NCBI GenBank assembly: GCA_964418595.1
Contig: CAYQMF010000053.1
Span: forward strand, 1-40,499
Reading direction: 5' to 3'
From: CAYQMF01 sp964418595
GTDB taxonomy: Bacteria > Planctomycetota > UBA1135 > UBA2386
Length of the DNA stretch: 40,499 nt
A program made the translations under genes and the position numbers. Each line of letters starts with the position of its first letter. The first letter of the stretch is position 1. Below, piece by piece: positions 1-7,668 of the stretch. The notes below the pieces were generated by a model. That model made no database searches and was not told the DNA's origin. It saw only the letters and a list, made by a program, of their open reading frames with translations.

Positions 1-1391
1 CTCGTACTCCAGCTCCACCGTCGGCCGCAGCACCGTCGCCTCGCCCACCGCGAGCCGCCCGTCCGCGTTGCCGTCGGCGATCACCGAAGTCTTCCACCAC
101 TGGATCCTCTGCAGGCGCCGGTTGGTGTCGTAGGTGAAGTCGATCTCGAAGTCGTTCTGCGCCGCGGTCGTGGCATCGGCCTGCGGCGGCGCGACGACGA
201 GTCCCGAGAGAGACAGCGAGATCTGCTCCACGCGGTTCGGTGTCCCGCTGTCCCAGTCGAAGTCCACCGTCAACCCGCGAGTGTCGGTGATCCAGTCCAG
301 TTGGCCGAGCCCACCGACGGTCTGCCACGCGTACGTGATCTGGTTGCCGTACGGATCGGTCACGCTGCGCCGCGTACACGTGTTCCCGCCCGACGCGCCG
401 AACGCCGCCAGGCGCTGGTAGGTGACCGCCCGCCCGTCGCGCAGCGTGCGCACGTAGCTCAGCGTCTGCGTGTTCGTGTCGTAGCTCGCCGTCAGCTTGT
501 CCTGCGCCCCCGCCGAGCTGGAGTACACCCACGGGTTGTTGCCGCTCACCCGCTGGTAGCGCGCCTCGTGCCCATCGCCACGGAACAGCACGAGCCCCTC
601 CGCTCCCGTATCGTCATCGAGCCCGCTCGTCTCCACCAGGAAGTCGTGCCCCGACAGCACGAACCCCTCGCCGAACGGCAAGGGGTCCACCGCCGGGTGC
701 TGCACGTTGCTCATGTACTCCATCTGCAACAGCAGCCCCATGCGCGCCGCGTACGACGGCAACGACAGCAGCGTGAACGGGTGCAGGAACGCCCCCGTCG
801 ACGGCGACACCGTCCCGCCCGACCCCACCGCGAACGACGCGCCATAGCCGAGCGGGTGCGCGAACGGCGTGCTCAGCAATGCCTGCGCCTGCAGGAACGC
901 GCCATCGTCGTACCCCGGCGTCGGCACCGACGCCCCGCCCCGGATCATCGCGCCGAGGTCGTACGGCTGCGCCCCGATGCGCGAGTAGTTCGCCGCCGTC
1001 GGCATGCCGCCGGGGAACGTCGCCAATGGGCCACCGATCCCCACGTTGGTGAGCTGGTCGCAGTGGTCGCCGTCCTGCGTGTTCTCCGTGCCCCCGCCGG
1101 TCTCCCCCGTCGCCGCGGCACTCACCATGTCGCCCGGCGACGCGCGCTCGCCGTCGCCCCTGTGCATCGTCGTCACGTCCGATGGCGATGGCCCGCCGAC
1201 GGCCCCCATTCCACCGCCACCCTTGCGCACAGGTCCGCTGCTCCCCGGCGCGCCCGGCCTCCCCGCGCCGAGCGCCTGCTGCACGGTACCGTCAGTCTGC
1301 GCGTGCACCGCCGCAGCGGGCACGAACACCATCAATGAGGCAAGGAGGACGGACGGACGGACGGAGCAAACATCGTGCGAGCGGTCATCAT
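1..1391 (-). CDS. RHS/YD-repeat secreted protein, N-terminal part (cut by window edge), start out of frame
   Basis: The minus frame is open from 1332 to the window edge with no stop. It reads as the front of an RHS/YD-repeat protein: phrases such as YDTNTQTLSYVRTL, DPYGNQITYAW, DTRGLTVDFDWD and FTYDTNRRLQRIQWW are typical YD-type repeats. The best start is ATG at 1391 (followed by ATG 1388), preceded at 6 nt by GAAGGTG, but that frame stops after 19 codons at 1334-1332. The stop overlaps an ATG at 1332 (TGATG) that opens the RHS frame. One extra copy of the GTCC unit at 1347-1365 would join the two into a textbook signal peptide ending VHA/Q. As sequenced, only a short hydrophobic start (MVFVPAAAVHA) at 1332, or a poor upstream in-frame ATG at 1482, is available. 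No PAAR or T6SS-type N-terminus is visible, so Sec export to the envelope or outside is more likely. Start uncertain; the family call is firm. Confidence 0.75.
1347..1365 (-). repeat. GTCC tetranucleotide tandem repeat (4.75 copies) inside signal-peptide coding region
   Basis: On the plus strand GGAC repeats four times, followed by a partial GGA; this reads as GTCC units in the gene orientation. The tract lies between the ribosome-binding-site-equipped ATG (1391) and the hydrophobic core of the RHS signal peptide. Codon arithmetic shows that a gain of one unit, or loss of two, restores a continuous frame. With the present count the upstream frame ends at TGA 1334-1332. This is the geometry of slipped-strand phase variation, although the tract is short. 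Confidence 0.8.
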
Positions 1392-1491
1392 TCTGGTCAC
1401 CTTCGTGGTCTCCATCATTCCTCTCCCATAGCAACCGTGTGACCGCTCGGCAACCACACTCGTCGGGGTCTGATTCCCGCATGACCCCTTC

Positions 1492-1509
1492 GCGCGTGAG
1501 GGCACGCGC
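1492..1509 (-). terminator. Short hairpin after the lysozyme gene
   Basis: A perfect 7-bp inverted repeat (GCGCGTG and CACGCGC, 4-nt loop) begins 21 bases after the lysozyme stop codon. No T run follows on the minus strand, so it could be a weak or Rho-assisted terminator separating the 4959-1531 operon from the RHS gene. In DNA this GC-rich, such a stem can also arise by chance. Confidence 0.3.
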
Positions 1510-1530
1510 CACCGTCCGAATCTCGAACAC

Positions 1531-2064
1531 TCACCGCAGCCGCGCCCGCACCCGCTCCCAGTACTTCAGCGTCGCGTCCCGTTGCGCGCCCTGCGGTCCG
1601 CCGTTGTGCGTCCTCGCGATGACCTCCGCGTCGCCGCGCGCCCACGCGTCGGGCACCCAGCGGCGCATGTACGCACTCACCACGCGCTCCGCGTAGGCAC
1701 GGTCGCGGCAGGCCTGATAGTCGTGGCCGGCCTCCGGCCCGAGGCCCGGCTCGAACGACACCGCATCCTCCCAGTACCGCCGATGGATCTGGTAGGGCCC
1801 GATGGCGAGGCCGCCGTCGCCGTCGGGGCAACGATCGTTGCCGCCGCTCTCGACCATGCGCACCGCCAGCAGGATGCGCGCGCGGTCGGGCCGGGTCAGC
1901 GTCGCCCACAGCGCGAATGTGGCGATGATGCCCAACGAGAGCAGCGCGACGCGGCGCACGCGACGCTCGAGGCTCGCGCGGGGTGGCCAGACCAGCGCAC
2001 GCAACCGACGCGCGCCGCCGACTCCAGCGCGAGCGAGGGCGGCCGCGGCGCGGCGTGCCTTCAC
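1531..2064 (-). CDS. Membrane-anchored i-type (destabilase-like) lysozyme
   Basis: 177 residues from a GTG start at 2064 that overlaps the lipase stop by four bases (GTGA), indicating translational coupling. One hydrophobic helix lies at about residues 39-57; the rest would face the periplasm or exterior. The catalytic region matches invertebrate-type lysozymes closely: VESGG (Glu72), Asp81/Asp83, GPYQI (89-93), YWED (97-100), AYMRRW, then HNGGP (153-157) and YWERV near the C-terminus. In clam lysozyme the equivalent acids (Glu18, Asp30) cleave peptidoglycan between MurNAc and GlcNAc. The many disulfide cysteines of animal members are missing here. Expected activity is muramidase, in wall remodelling or attack on other bacteria. 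The family match is by memory of the motif pattern, without a search. Confidence 0.78.
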   Translation of the reverse strand: MKARRAAAALARAGVGGARRLRALVWPPRASLERRVRRVALLSLGIIATFALWATLTRPDRARILLAVRMVESGGNDRCPDGDGGLAIGPYQIHRRYWEDAVSFEPGLGPEAGHDYQACRDRAYAERVVSAYMRRWVPDAWARGDAEVIARTHNGGPQGAQRDATLKYWERVRARLR

Positions 2065-2912
2065 CGCTGGAAGCGACCGTGGCGCAGGAAGGCGAGCACC
2101 TGCGTGATCATCGCCGCGTCGAGGGTGAGCATCGTGTGTCCGGCGCGGAGCACGATGTGGTCGTCGGCCTCCGGCAGCATCGCCTCGCTCACCGCGACGG
2201 TGCCGTCGTCGTCGCCGGTGATGGTGGTCGAGTAGCCCTCGCCATCGCCCAGCCCACCCGCGATCGTGCCGACCGCGACTTCGTCCAGGCGCCGGAGCGA
2301 CGCGTAGAACGGATGCCCCGGCACGAGTTGCAGGGCCGCCTGGTCGCCCATGATCTGCGTGAAGAACCAATTCTTGCTGCGCACCGCCGCGAGCTGCGCG
2401 CCGCGGTGTGGCGTGCCGATGAAGACGCAGGCGGTGGCCCTCACCGCGTCGTCGCGGCTGAGGTAGCTCCGCACGACGAGCCCGCCCATCGAGTGGCCGA
2501 CGAAGCACACACGCGGCTTGGGATCCGGCGTGGTGGCGAGGTACGAGTGCAGCGCGGCCGCGAGGCCCGCGGCGTGCGTCTCGATCATGGCCTGCGTGCT
2601 CGGGTACGACACGTTGAGCACGTCGTAGCCGTGGGCGACGAGCGCGCGTTCCAACCGCCACAGCGCCCAGGCCGAGCGCCAGAGTCCATGCTGGAGCACC
2701 ACCAGCACGCGGCCCTCGCCACCCGTCGAGAGCTTGGGGTCCACCGTGGGGATCGGCACGAGGTTGATCACCGCATCGCTCGGCACGCTCGGGTTCATGC
2801 CGCAGCCGACGGCGATGCCGTACCCGGCGAGCACGCCGAGGACGACGCGCCACCACCGCCGGCGGCGACGGCGCGGCGGCAATGCCCGACCCATGGTGCG
2901 ACTCTCATCCAT
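2061..2912 (-). CDS. Alpha/beta-hydrolase lipase, probable lipoprotein
   Basis: 283 residues from ATG 2912, which overlaps the end of the MiaE-like gene by 8 nt; ATG 2894 (277 residues, preceded by GATGAGAG) is an equally good start. The N-terminus has six consecutive arginines, a hydrophobic stretch and a possible lipobox AVGC (Cys37), so export and lipidation are likely. The fold markers of a triacylglycerol lipase/esterase are in order: QHGLW (oxyanion region, about 74-78), GHSMGG with nucleophile Ser141, GTPHRGA, a DDDGTV acid and an AGHTML histidine near the C-terminus. It would hydrolyse ester bonds of lipids or phospholipids in the periplasm or outer membrane. Its coupling with a lysozyme suggests joint action on the envelope. 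The substrate cannot be read from the sequence. Confidence 0.82.
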   Translation of the reverse strand: MDESRTMGRALPPRRRRRRWWRVVLGVLAGYGIAVGCGMNPSVPSDAVINLVPIPTVDPKLSTGGEGRVLVVLQHGLWRSAWALWRLERALVAHGYDVLNVSYPSTQAMIETHAAGLAAALHSYLATTPDPKPRVCFVGHSMGGLVVRSYLSRDDAVRATACVFIGTPHRGAQLAAVRSKNWFFTQIMGDQAALQLVPGHPFYASLRRLDEVAVGTIAGGLGDGEGYSTTITGDDDGTVAVSEAMLPEADDHIVLRAGHTMLTLDAAMITQVLAFLRHGRFQR

Positions 2913-3486
2913 GCAGGCGGGCCTCGAAGGGACGTAGGGCGATGACCGCGGCCTCGTGCGCGGCGACCTCCGCCAACCGCCCGCGGACGTCGTGCGCGGG
3001 GAAGCACTGCTCCGCCAGCTCCACGTACAGCGCGTGGTGCCGCGCCTCGCTCTGCACGAGGCCCCGGTACAGCCCGGCCAACGCCGGATCGACCTCGGCC
3101 AAGGCATCCGCGAGCAGCTTCATGCGTTCGCAACTCCGCGCCTCGATGAGTGCGGCCACCAGCATGGCGTCGAGGCCGCGCTCCGGCTCCTGGCCGCGAA
3201 CCACGCCTTTGAGCCGCGCGGCATAGCGACCGGGCTGCTGGCGGCGGAAGGCGACGCCGCGCTCCCCCATCGCCGCGAGCACCAGCTCCAGGTGGCCCAA
3301 CTCCTCGCGTGCCAACTCCGCCAGCGGCGCCTGCAGGACGGCGTGCTCCTGGTAGGTGAACATGAAGGTCAACGCCACCGACGCCGCCTTGCGCTCGAGG
3401 TGCGCCTGCTCGAGGAGCAGCTCGTCGCGGTGGCGCAGCGCGACGTCGAGCCACGCCGGATCGGTGAGTGCCCCTAGCCGCAGCAT
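2905..3486 (-). CDS. miaE: tRNA-(ms2io6A)-hydroxylase, MiaE-like diiron protein
   Basis: 193 residues, close to the usual length of MiaE (about 200). The helical ferritin-like core carries expected iron ligands: LLEQAHLERKAA, EELGH (Glu62-x-x-His65), an ARSCERMK segment and SEARHHALY, giving two carboxylate/ExxH sets for a diiron centre. MiaE hydroxylates the isopentenyl group of the modified adenosine at position 37 of tRNAs reading UNN codons, using oxygen, in the cytoplasm. It sits 17 nt downstream of the small lipoprotein gene and overlaps the lipase start, so it is part of the operon although its role is housekeeping. A generic ferritin-like hydroxylase is the alternative. Confidence 0.85.
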   Translation of the reverse strand: MLRLGALTDPAWLDVALRHRDELLLEQAHLERKAASVALTFMFTYQEHAVLQAPLAELAREELGHLELVLAAMGERGVAFRRQQPGRYAARLKGVVRGQEPERGLDAMLVAALIEARSCERMKLLADALAEVDPALAGLYRGLVQSEARHHALYVELAEQCFPAHDVRGRLAEVAAHEAAVIALRPFEARLHG

Positions 3487-3503
3487 GCGCGTGCGGCCCG
3501 CGC

Positions 3504-3956
3504 CTACTTCGGCGTGACGGTCGTGGCCAGCGCGAACGGCGCCGTCATCGGCTCGTTGCGGCGGTGCTCGGCGACGAGGATCTGCACCGGCGTGCGCGCC
3601 GTGCCGAGCTCGATGCGCACGCTGTGCCGCTCGAACGCCTGCGTCACGAGCTCGTCGGAGGCCGGCCCGACGAGGACGAGACGCGCCATGCGCATGTCCG
3701 CCTGCGTGTCGAGCGGCTGCGCGGTGAGCTTGTAGCCGCCGGTGGGACAGTTGATCTCCACCACCGCCGTGTACTGCGGCGGATGGCTCTCCTTGGTCTC
3801 GATGCTGGCAGTGAGTTCGGGGCCGGCGTAGGTCGGAGGTTTCTTGGTCACGGTTCCATTCCCATCCGGAGTGCCGCCCGTGGCGCTCGAGTTCGAGCCG
3901 CAGGCGGGCAGGAGGAAGAACAGGCCGAGCAGGGCCAGCGACGAGGCGGAGCGCAT
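3504..3956 (-). CDS. Small predicted lipoprotein of unknown function
   Basis: 150 residues. A clear lipoprotein signal peptide is present: MRS, a leucine-rich core, and lipobox LPAC with Cys19, followed by a flexible Ser/Gly/Thr/Pro linker to about residue 45. The remaining roughly 100 residues have alternating hydrophobic patterns suggesting a small beta-rich domain, with a single further cysteine (INCPTGG). No family is recognised. It lies 37 nt after the FHA-sigma gene and 17 nt before miaE, so it is probably cotranscribed. After export it should be membrane-attached. Confidence 0.75.
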   Translation of the reverse strand: MRSASSLALLGLFFLLPACGSNSSATGGTPDGNGTVTKKPPTYAGPELTASIETKESHPPQYTAVVEINCPTGGYKLTAQPLDTQADMRMARLVLVGPASDELVTQAFERHSVRIELGTARTPVQILVAEHRRNEPMTAPFALATTVTPK

Positions 3957-3993
3957 GGGCGCATCCTACGGGCGACGACCCTGGGTCCGCAAA

Positions 3994-4959
3994 TCACAGC
4001 GAGTCGCGCAGGCCGTGCCCGAACGCGTCGGCCTTGCGGGCGATGCACTCGCGCACGAGAACGCGCGTCCGCTTGAACAGGCTGCGCACGGCGATCTCGC
4101 TGCCCTTGCCCAGCTCGCGCGCCAGCTCGTCGAACCCGACCTCGCGCTGGCGGCGACGGAGGTAGACCTCCTGGGCGTGCTCCGGCAGGCCGCGCACGCA
4201 CTCGAGCTCGATCTCTTCGAGCTCGCGCACGTGCAGGTGCTGCGTCGCCGACGCCGCATCCCGGTCCGGCAGGGCGTCGAGGTCCTGGCCGTCGGCGGTG
4301 CGCGGCGCGCGGCGCTGCGCGTTGTGGTGCCGCCAGAGATCCGCCAGCCGGTTCTGCGCGAGCGTCTGCACCCAGGCGAGGAACGAGCCCGGCCCGCGCG
4401 GCTCGAACCCGGGGAGGTCGCGCACCACGACCAGCATCACCTCGCTCACGAAGTCGTCGAACTCGAGCGTGGGCGGCGTCGCGTTGCGCGGGAAGCGCTG
4501 GTGCAGCAGGCCGGTCACGCGCTCCGAAAGCCGTTCCCACGAAGTGGCGCCGCGGCTGCCGACCGCGGCCACGACGTCGGCGCGGGTGTCGGTGACCGAC
4601 GGTGCCGCGCCGCCGACCTCGACGATGCACGTGCCCAGCCGCACGCGCGCGTTCGGGCGCAGCACGGTGGCCACGCCGGGCGGCAACCGCTCGCTCTCCA
4701 CGAACGTGCCGTTGCGGCTGCCGCAGTCGAGCACGACCCAGCCTTCGTCGCGGCGTTCGAACACGGCGTGGTCCTGGGACACCTCCGGGAGATCGATCAC
4801 CAGCGCGTTGGTCGCGCGCCGCCCGCAGGTCACGCGGTCGCCGAAGAACGGACGCGCCTCCGGCGACGCGCCGGGGCGATGGACCATCAGCAGGAGAGAG
4901 GGTGCGGGTGCAGGCACGAGAGGGCGCGCGATCGTAGGGCGTCGGCGCGGGCGCGCCAA
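3994..4959 (-). CDS. FHA domain fused to ECF-like RNA polymerase sigma factor
   Basis: 321 residues; a start at the internal ATG 4887 (297 residues) is also possible. The N-terminal FHA domain, about residues 38-115, has the phosphothreonine-binding signature: CGRR, SQDH and SRNGTF. A linker leads to sigma region 2 (about 165-220: FDDFVSEVMLVVVRDL, then SFLAWVQTLAQNRLADLW, the RNA polymerase core-binding helix) and sigma region 4 (about 255-310: LPEHAQEVYLRRRQ...FDELARELGKGSEIAVRSLFKR, a helix-turn-helix that reads the -35 element). Known FHA domains bind phosphothreonine, so sigma activity is plausibly switched by a Ser/Thr kinase; that is inference. It is divergent from vgrG and heads its own operon. 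The sigma half is clearly related to the one at 24629-25312, which has no FHA domain. Confidence 0.88.
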   Translation of the reverse strand: MARPRRRPTIARPLVPAPAPSLLLMVHRPGASPEARPFFGDRVTCGRRATNALVIDLPEVSQDHAVFERRDEGWVVLDCGSRNGTFVESERLPPGVATVLRPNARVRLGTCIVEVGGAAPSVTDTRADVVAAVGSRGATSWERLSERVTGLLHQRFPRNATPPTLEFDDFVSEVMLVVVRDLPGFEPRGPGSFLAWVQTLAQNRLADLWRHHNAQRRAPRTADGQDLDALPDRDAASATQHLHVRELEEIELECVRGLPEHAQEVYLRRRQREVGFDELARELGKGSEIAVRSLFKRTRVLVRECIARKADAFGHGLRDSL

Positions 4960-5082
4960 AAAGACGCCACGGCGAACGGGAGGGCAACGCTTCTTCTTCG
5001 CACCGTTGCTTGGTCACGTTTGTGGCCGACCGTAGAGTGGCGCAGCGGTGTCGACTGGCAGCCGTAATCGCCGGCACAACCC
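4960..5082. promoter_or_regulatory. Divergent control region between FHA-sigma and vgrG
   Basis: 123 bp holds the promoters of two outward-facing operons. Toward vgrG a possible housekeeping-type promoter is TTGGTC (5010-5015), 17-bp spacer, TAGAGT (5033-5038), 44 bp before the vgrG ATG. Matches to consensus are only moderate. No clear Shine-Dalgarno precedes vgrG. An autoregulatory site for one of the two sigma factors would be expected here but cannot be identified by eye. Confidence 0.35.
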
Positions 5083-7218
5083 ATGACTTACGTTCAGAGC
5101 AACCGCCTGGCAGCGATCTCGACCCCGCTCGGGAAGGACGCGCTCCTGCTGGTCTCGATGACCGGTGACGAGGCGCTGTCGCAGCTCTTCTGCTACCGCG
5201 CCGACGTGCTGTCGTCCCGACTCGACATCGCGATGGACGAGATCGTGGGCAAGAAGGCTTCGATCCGCGTGGAACTCGCCGACGGCGGCGCGCGCCACTT
5301 CCACGGCATCGTCGCCCAGTTCGAGCAGGGTGGCAGCAGCCAGCGGCTCGGGGCCTACTCGCTCGAGCTGCGGCCGCAACTGTGGCTGCTCACCCGCCGC
5401 GCCGACTGCCGCGTCTACCAGAACATGAGCGTGCCGGACATCGTGTCCGACGTGCTCGACCGCGCCGGCATCACCGACGTCGACAAGCGCATCCAGGGCA
5501 CGCACGCGGCCCGCGTCTACTGCGTCCAGTACCGGGAGACCGACTTCGCGTTCATCTCGCGCCTGCTCGAGGACGAGGGCATCACCTACTTCTTCGAGCA
5601 CCACGAGGACCGCCACGTGCTGGTGCTCACCGACACGATCAGCAGCGCCGAGGCCTGCCCCGACCAGGCGGAGGCGTTCTGCATGGGCGACGCGGGCGGG
5701 GCGCAGGATCGCGACGAGATCACCGCGTGGCGGTCGCGCCGCCGGCTGCACAGCGGCAAGGTCGCCCTGCGCGACTACAACTTCGAGGATCCGGGCAACG
5801 CGCTCGCGGTCGACAAGGGCACGGGGCTGAGCATCGGCAACAACGGTTCGCTCGAGGTCTACGACCACGACCCGTGCGACTACGGGACCGGCGCCGCCGG
5901 CAGCACCATCGCCGGCCTGCGCATGGAGGAACTCGAGACGGCGGCGTTCTCCGTCGACGGCCAGAGCGGCTGCCGGGCCTTCCGCACCGGCTTCAAGTTC
6001 AAGGTGCGCAACCACGCCGTGGCGGCGACCGACGGCAAGGAGTTCGTGCTCAGCGCGCTCTCGCACCGCCTCACCCAGCCCTCGCCCTTCGAGGGCGGAG
6101 CCATGGTGTCGGCGATCTACGAGAACTCGTTCCAGTGCGTCCCCGCCGACGCACCCTATCGCCCCGCGCGCATCACGCCGAGGCCGCGCATCGCCGGCCC
6201 GCAGACCGCCATGGTCGTGGGCCCGAGCGGCGAGGAGATCCACGTCGACAAGTACGGCCGGGTCCTCGTGCAGTTTCCCTGGGACCGCCTCGGCAAGAAG
6301 AACGAGAAGAGCTCGTGCTGGGTGCGCGTCACGCAGGCGTGGGCGAGCAAGCAGTTCGGCTTCTTCGCGCATCCCCGCATCGGCGACGAGGTGATCGTCG
6401 AGTTCCTCGAGGGCGACCCCGACCGGCCGATCATCACCGGTTGCGTCTACAACGCGCAGACGATGCCGCCCTACGAGCTGCCCGCGAACAAGACCCGCAC
6501 CGGGGTCAAGACGCGGAGCAGCAAAGGCGCGGGCCCGGACAACTTCAACGAGATCCGCTTCGAGGACAAGAAGGGAAGCGAGGAGCTGTACATCCACGCC
6601 GAGAAGGACCAGAACACGGTGATCGAGAACGATCAGACCGTGAACATCGGGCACGACCAGACGGTCGAGATCGGCAACGACCAGACCGTCAAGATCAAGC
6701 ACGACCAGACACTGGAAGTCGGCAACGACCAGTCGGCCACCATCGGCAAGAACCGGTCGCTGAGCGTCGGCGAGAACGAGACGACGGACATCGGCGCAAG
6801 CCGCACCGAGTCGGTCGCCAAGAAGCACGACGAGTCCATCGGCGACGACATGTCGCTCAGCGTGGGCAAGAACCGCACGATGAGCGTGAGCAAGGACCTG
6901 TCCGAGACCATCGGCGGGTCGATGACCGTCACGATCGGCAAGGATCGCACCACGACGATCTCCGGCAAGATGACCGTCGAGGTGGGCAAGGACGAATCGC
7001 TGAAGGTCGCCGGCAAGCAGACCGTCGCCGTGACCAAGGAGGCGTCGCTCTCCGCGAAGAAGATCCAGTTCACCGCCGACGACGAGATCTCGTTGGTCAC
7101 CGGCAGCGCGTCCATCACCATGAAGAAGAACGGCGACATCACGATCCAGGGCAAGAAGATCACCGTGAAGGGCTCTGGCGATGTCGTGATCAAGGGCAGC
7201 AAGGTCACCCAGAACTGA
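5083..7218 (+). CDS. vgrG: T6SS spike protein VgrG (TssI)
   Basis: 711 residues, forming the trimeric spike on the Hcp tube that punctures the target envelope. The gp27-like part covers roughly residues 1-370 (LELRPQLWLLTRR, CVQYRETDFAFISRLLEDEGITYFFEH are signature stretches). The gp5-like OB region follows at about 380-480 (VDKYGRVLVQFPWDR, WVRVTQAWA, HPRIGDEVIVEFLEGDPDRPIITG). From about 505 to 665 runs a needle of degenerate 8-residue repeats (NDQTVNIG, HDQTVEIG, NDQTVKIK and so on), the triple-stranded beta-helix. The protein ends shortly after it without a toxin domain, so it is a structural VgrG rather than an evolved one and should carry cargo through separate adaptors. It is first in the effector operon. 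Confidence 0.97.
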   Translation: MTYVQSNRLAAISTPLGKDALLLVSMTGDEALSQLFCYRADVLSSRLDIAMDEIVGKKASIRVELADGGARHFHGIVAQFEQGGSSQRLGAYSLELRPQLWLLTRRADCRVYQNMSVPDIVSDVLDRAGITDVDKRIQGTHAARVYCVQYRETDFAFISRLLEDEGITYFFEHHEDRHVLVLTDTISSAEACPDQAEAFCMGDAGGAQDRDEITAWRSRRRLHSGKVALRDYNFEDPGNALAVDKGTGLSIGNNGSLEVYDHDPCDYGTGAAGSTIAGLRMEELETAAFSVDGQSGCRAFRTGFKFKVRNHAVAATDGKEFVLSALSHRLTQPSPFEGGAMVSAIYENSFQCVPADAPYRPARITPRPRIAGPQTAMVVGPSGEEIHVDKYGRVLVQFPWDRLGKKNEKSSCWVRVTQAWASKQFGFFAHPRIGDEVIVEFLEGDPDRPIITGCVYNAQTMPPYELPANKTRTGVKTRSSKGAGPDNFNEIRFEDKKGSEELYIHAEKDQNTVIENDQTVNIGHDQTVEIGNDQTVKIKHDQTLEVGNDQSATIGKNRSLSVGENETTDIGASRTESVAKKHDESIGDDMSLSVGKNRTMSVSKDLSETIGGSMTVTIGKDRTTTISGKMTVEVGKDESLKVAGKQTVAVTKEASLSAKKIQFTADDEISLVTGSASITMKKNGDITIQGKKITVKGSGDVVIKGSKVTQN

Positions 7219-7223
7219 ACCCC

Positions 7224-7661
7224 ATGCGCACCCTCACCCAGGCAACCGTCTCGCAGCTTCAAGGAATCGTCGTCGGCGAGATCGCCGGCGTTGATGGCGA
7301 TGGGCGCCCGCTCGTGCGCTGGCCCGGACACGGCAGCCGTCGAGCTGAAGTGCTGTGGTCGGCGACGCCCCCGGACTGGAGCGCTTGCTCCGGGTGTCGC
7401 GTGGCGTTGGCCTTGGTCGACGGCGACGCGCGTCGGCCGCTGGTCGTCGGTCTGCTCGACGCGCCCAAGTCGGCGGTTGCGCCGCCAACCCCGATGCCCC
7501 GCACGCTGAAGATCGAGAGCCGCGACGAACTCGTGATCGAGTGCGGCAAGTCGAAGATCGCGCTGCGCGCCGACGGCCGCATCGAGATCCGCGGCGGCCA
7601 CCTGATCTCGCGCTCCAGCGGCGCGAACAAGGTGAAGGGCGGCTCCGTCCATCTCAACTGA
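7224..7661 (+). CDS. DUF6484-domain protein, T6SS-associated
   Basis: 145 residues, starting 5 nt after the vgrG stop. The N-terminal half has the DUF6484 pattern: GIVVGEIAGVDGDGRPLVRWPG, then a central Cys-containing stretch, VALALVDGDARRPLVVGLLD. The C-terminal half (LKIESRDELVIECGKSKIALRADGRIEIRGGHLISRSSG) resembles the beta-strand repeats at the end of VgrG proteins. Such proteins are common beside vgrG and are suspected to help spike or effector assembly; the mechanism is not established. Its position directly after vgrG suggests it contacts the VgrG tip or its cargo. Confidence 0.8.
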   Translation: MRTLTQATVSQLQGIVVGEIAGVDGDGRPLVRWPGHGSRRAEVLWSATPPDWSACSGCRVALALVDGDARRPLVVGLLDAPKSAVAPPTPMPRTLKIESRDELVIECGKSKIALRADGRIEIRGGHLISRSSGANKVKGGSVHLN

Positions 7662-7668
7662 CGCGCGC

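Noticed and set aside
1..1332. RHS protein as a T6SS-delivered RHS toxin
   Set aside because: The visible N-terminus points to a Sec-type signal peptide, and no PAAR or VgrG-binding module is present. The toxin end lies outside the window.
1425..1453. TTGCCG-N17-TATGGG as a promoter for the RHS gene
   Set aside because: The -10-like box is only a few bases from purine-rich DNA and the possible ATG at 1418. The match is weak and the spacing to the chosen start gives little room for support.
1333..1482. In-frame ATG at 1482 as the RHS start
   Set aside because: It would place about 40 hydrophilic, acidic residues before the hydrophobic core and has no ribosome-binding site. Kept only as an alternative.
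5014..6828. Open frame of 604 codons on the strand opposite vgrG
   Set aside because: Its composition is low-complexity Val/Leu/Asp/Arg as expected for the antisense of a GC-rich gene, and vgrG in the other strand is unmistakable.
6600..7080. Tandem DNA repeat or CRISPR-like array inside vgrG
   Set aside because: The periodic pattern is the 8-residue beta-helix repeat of the VgrG needle, with divergent codons and no spacers. No CRISPR array was seen anywhere.
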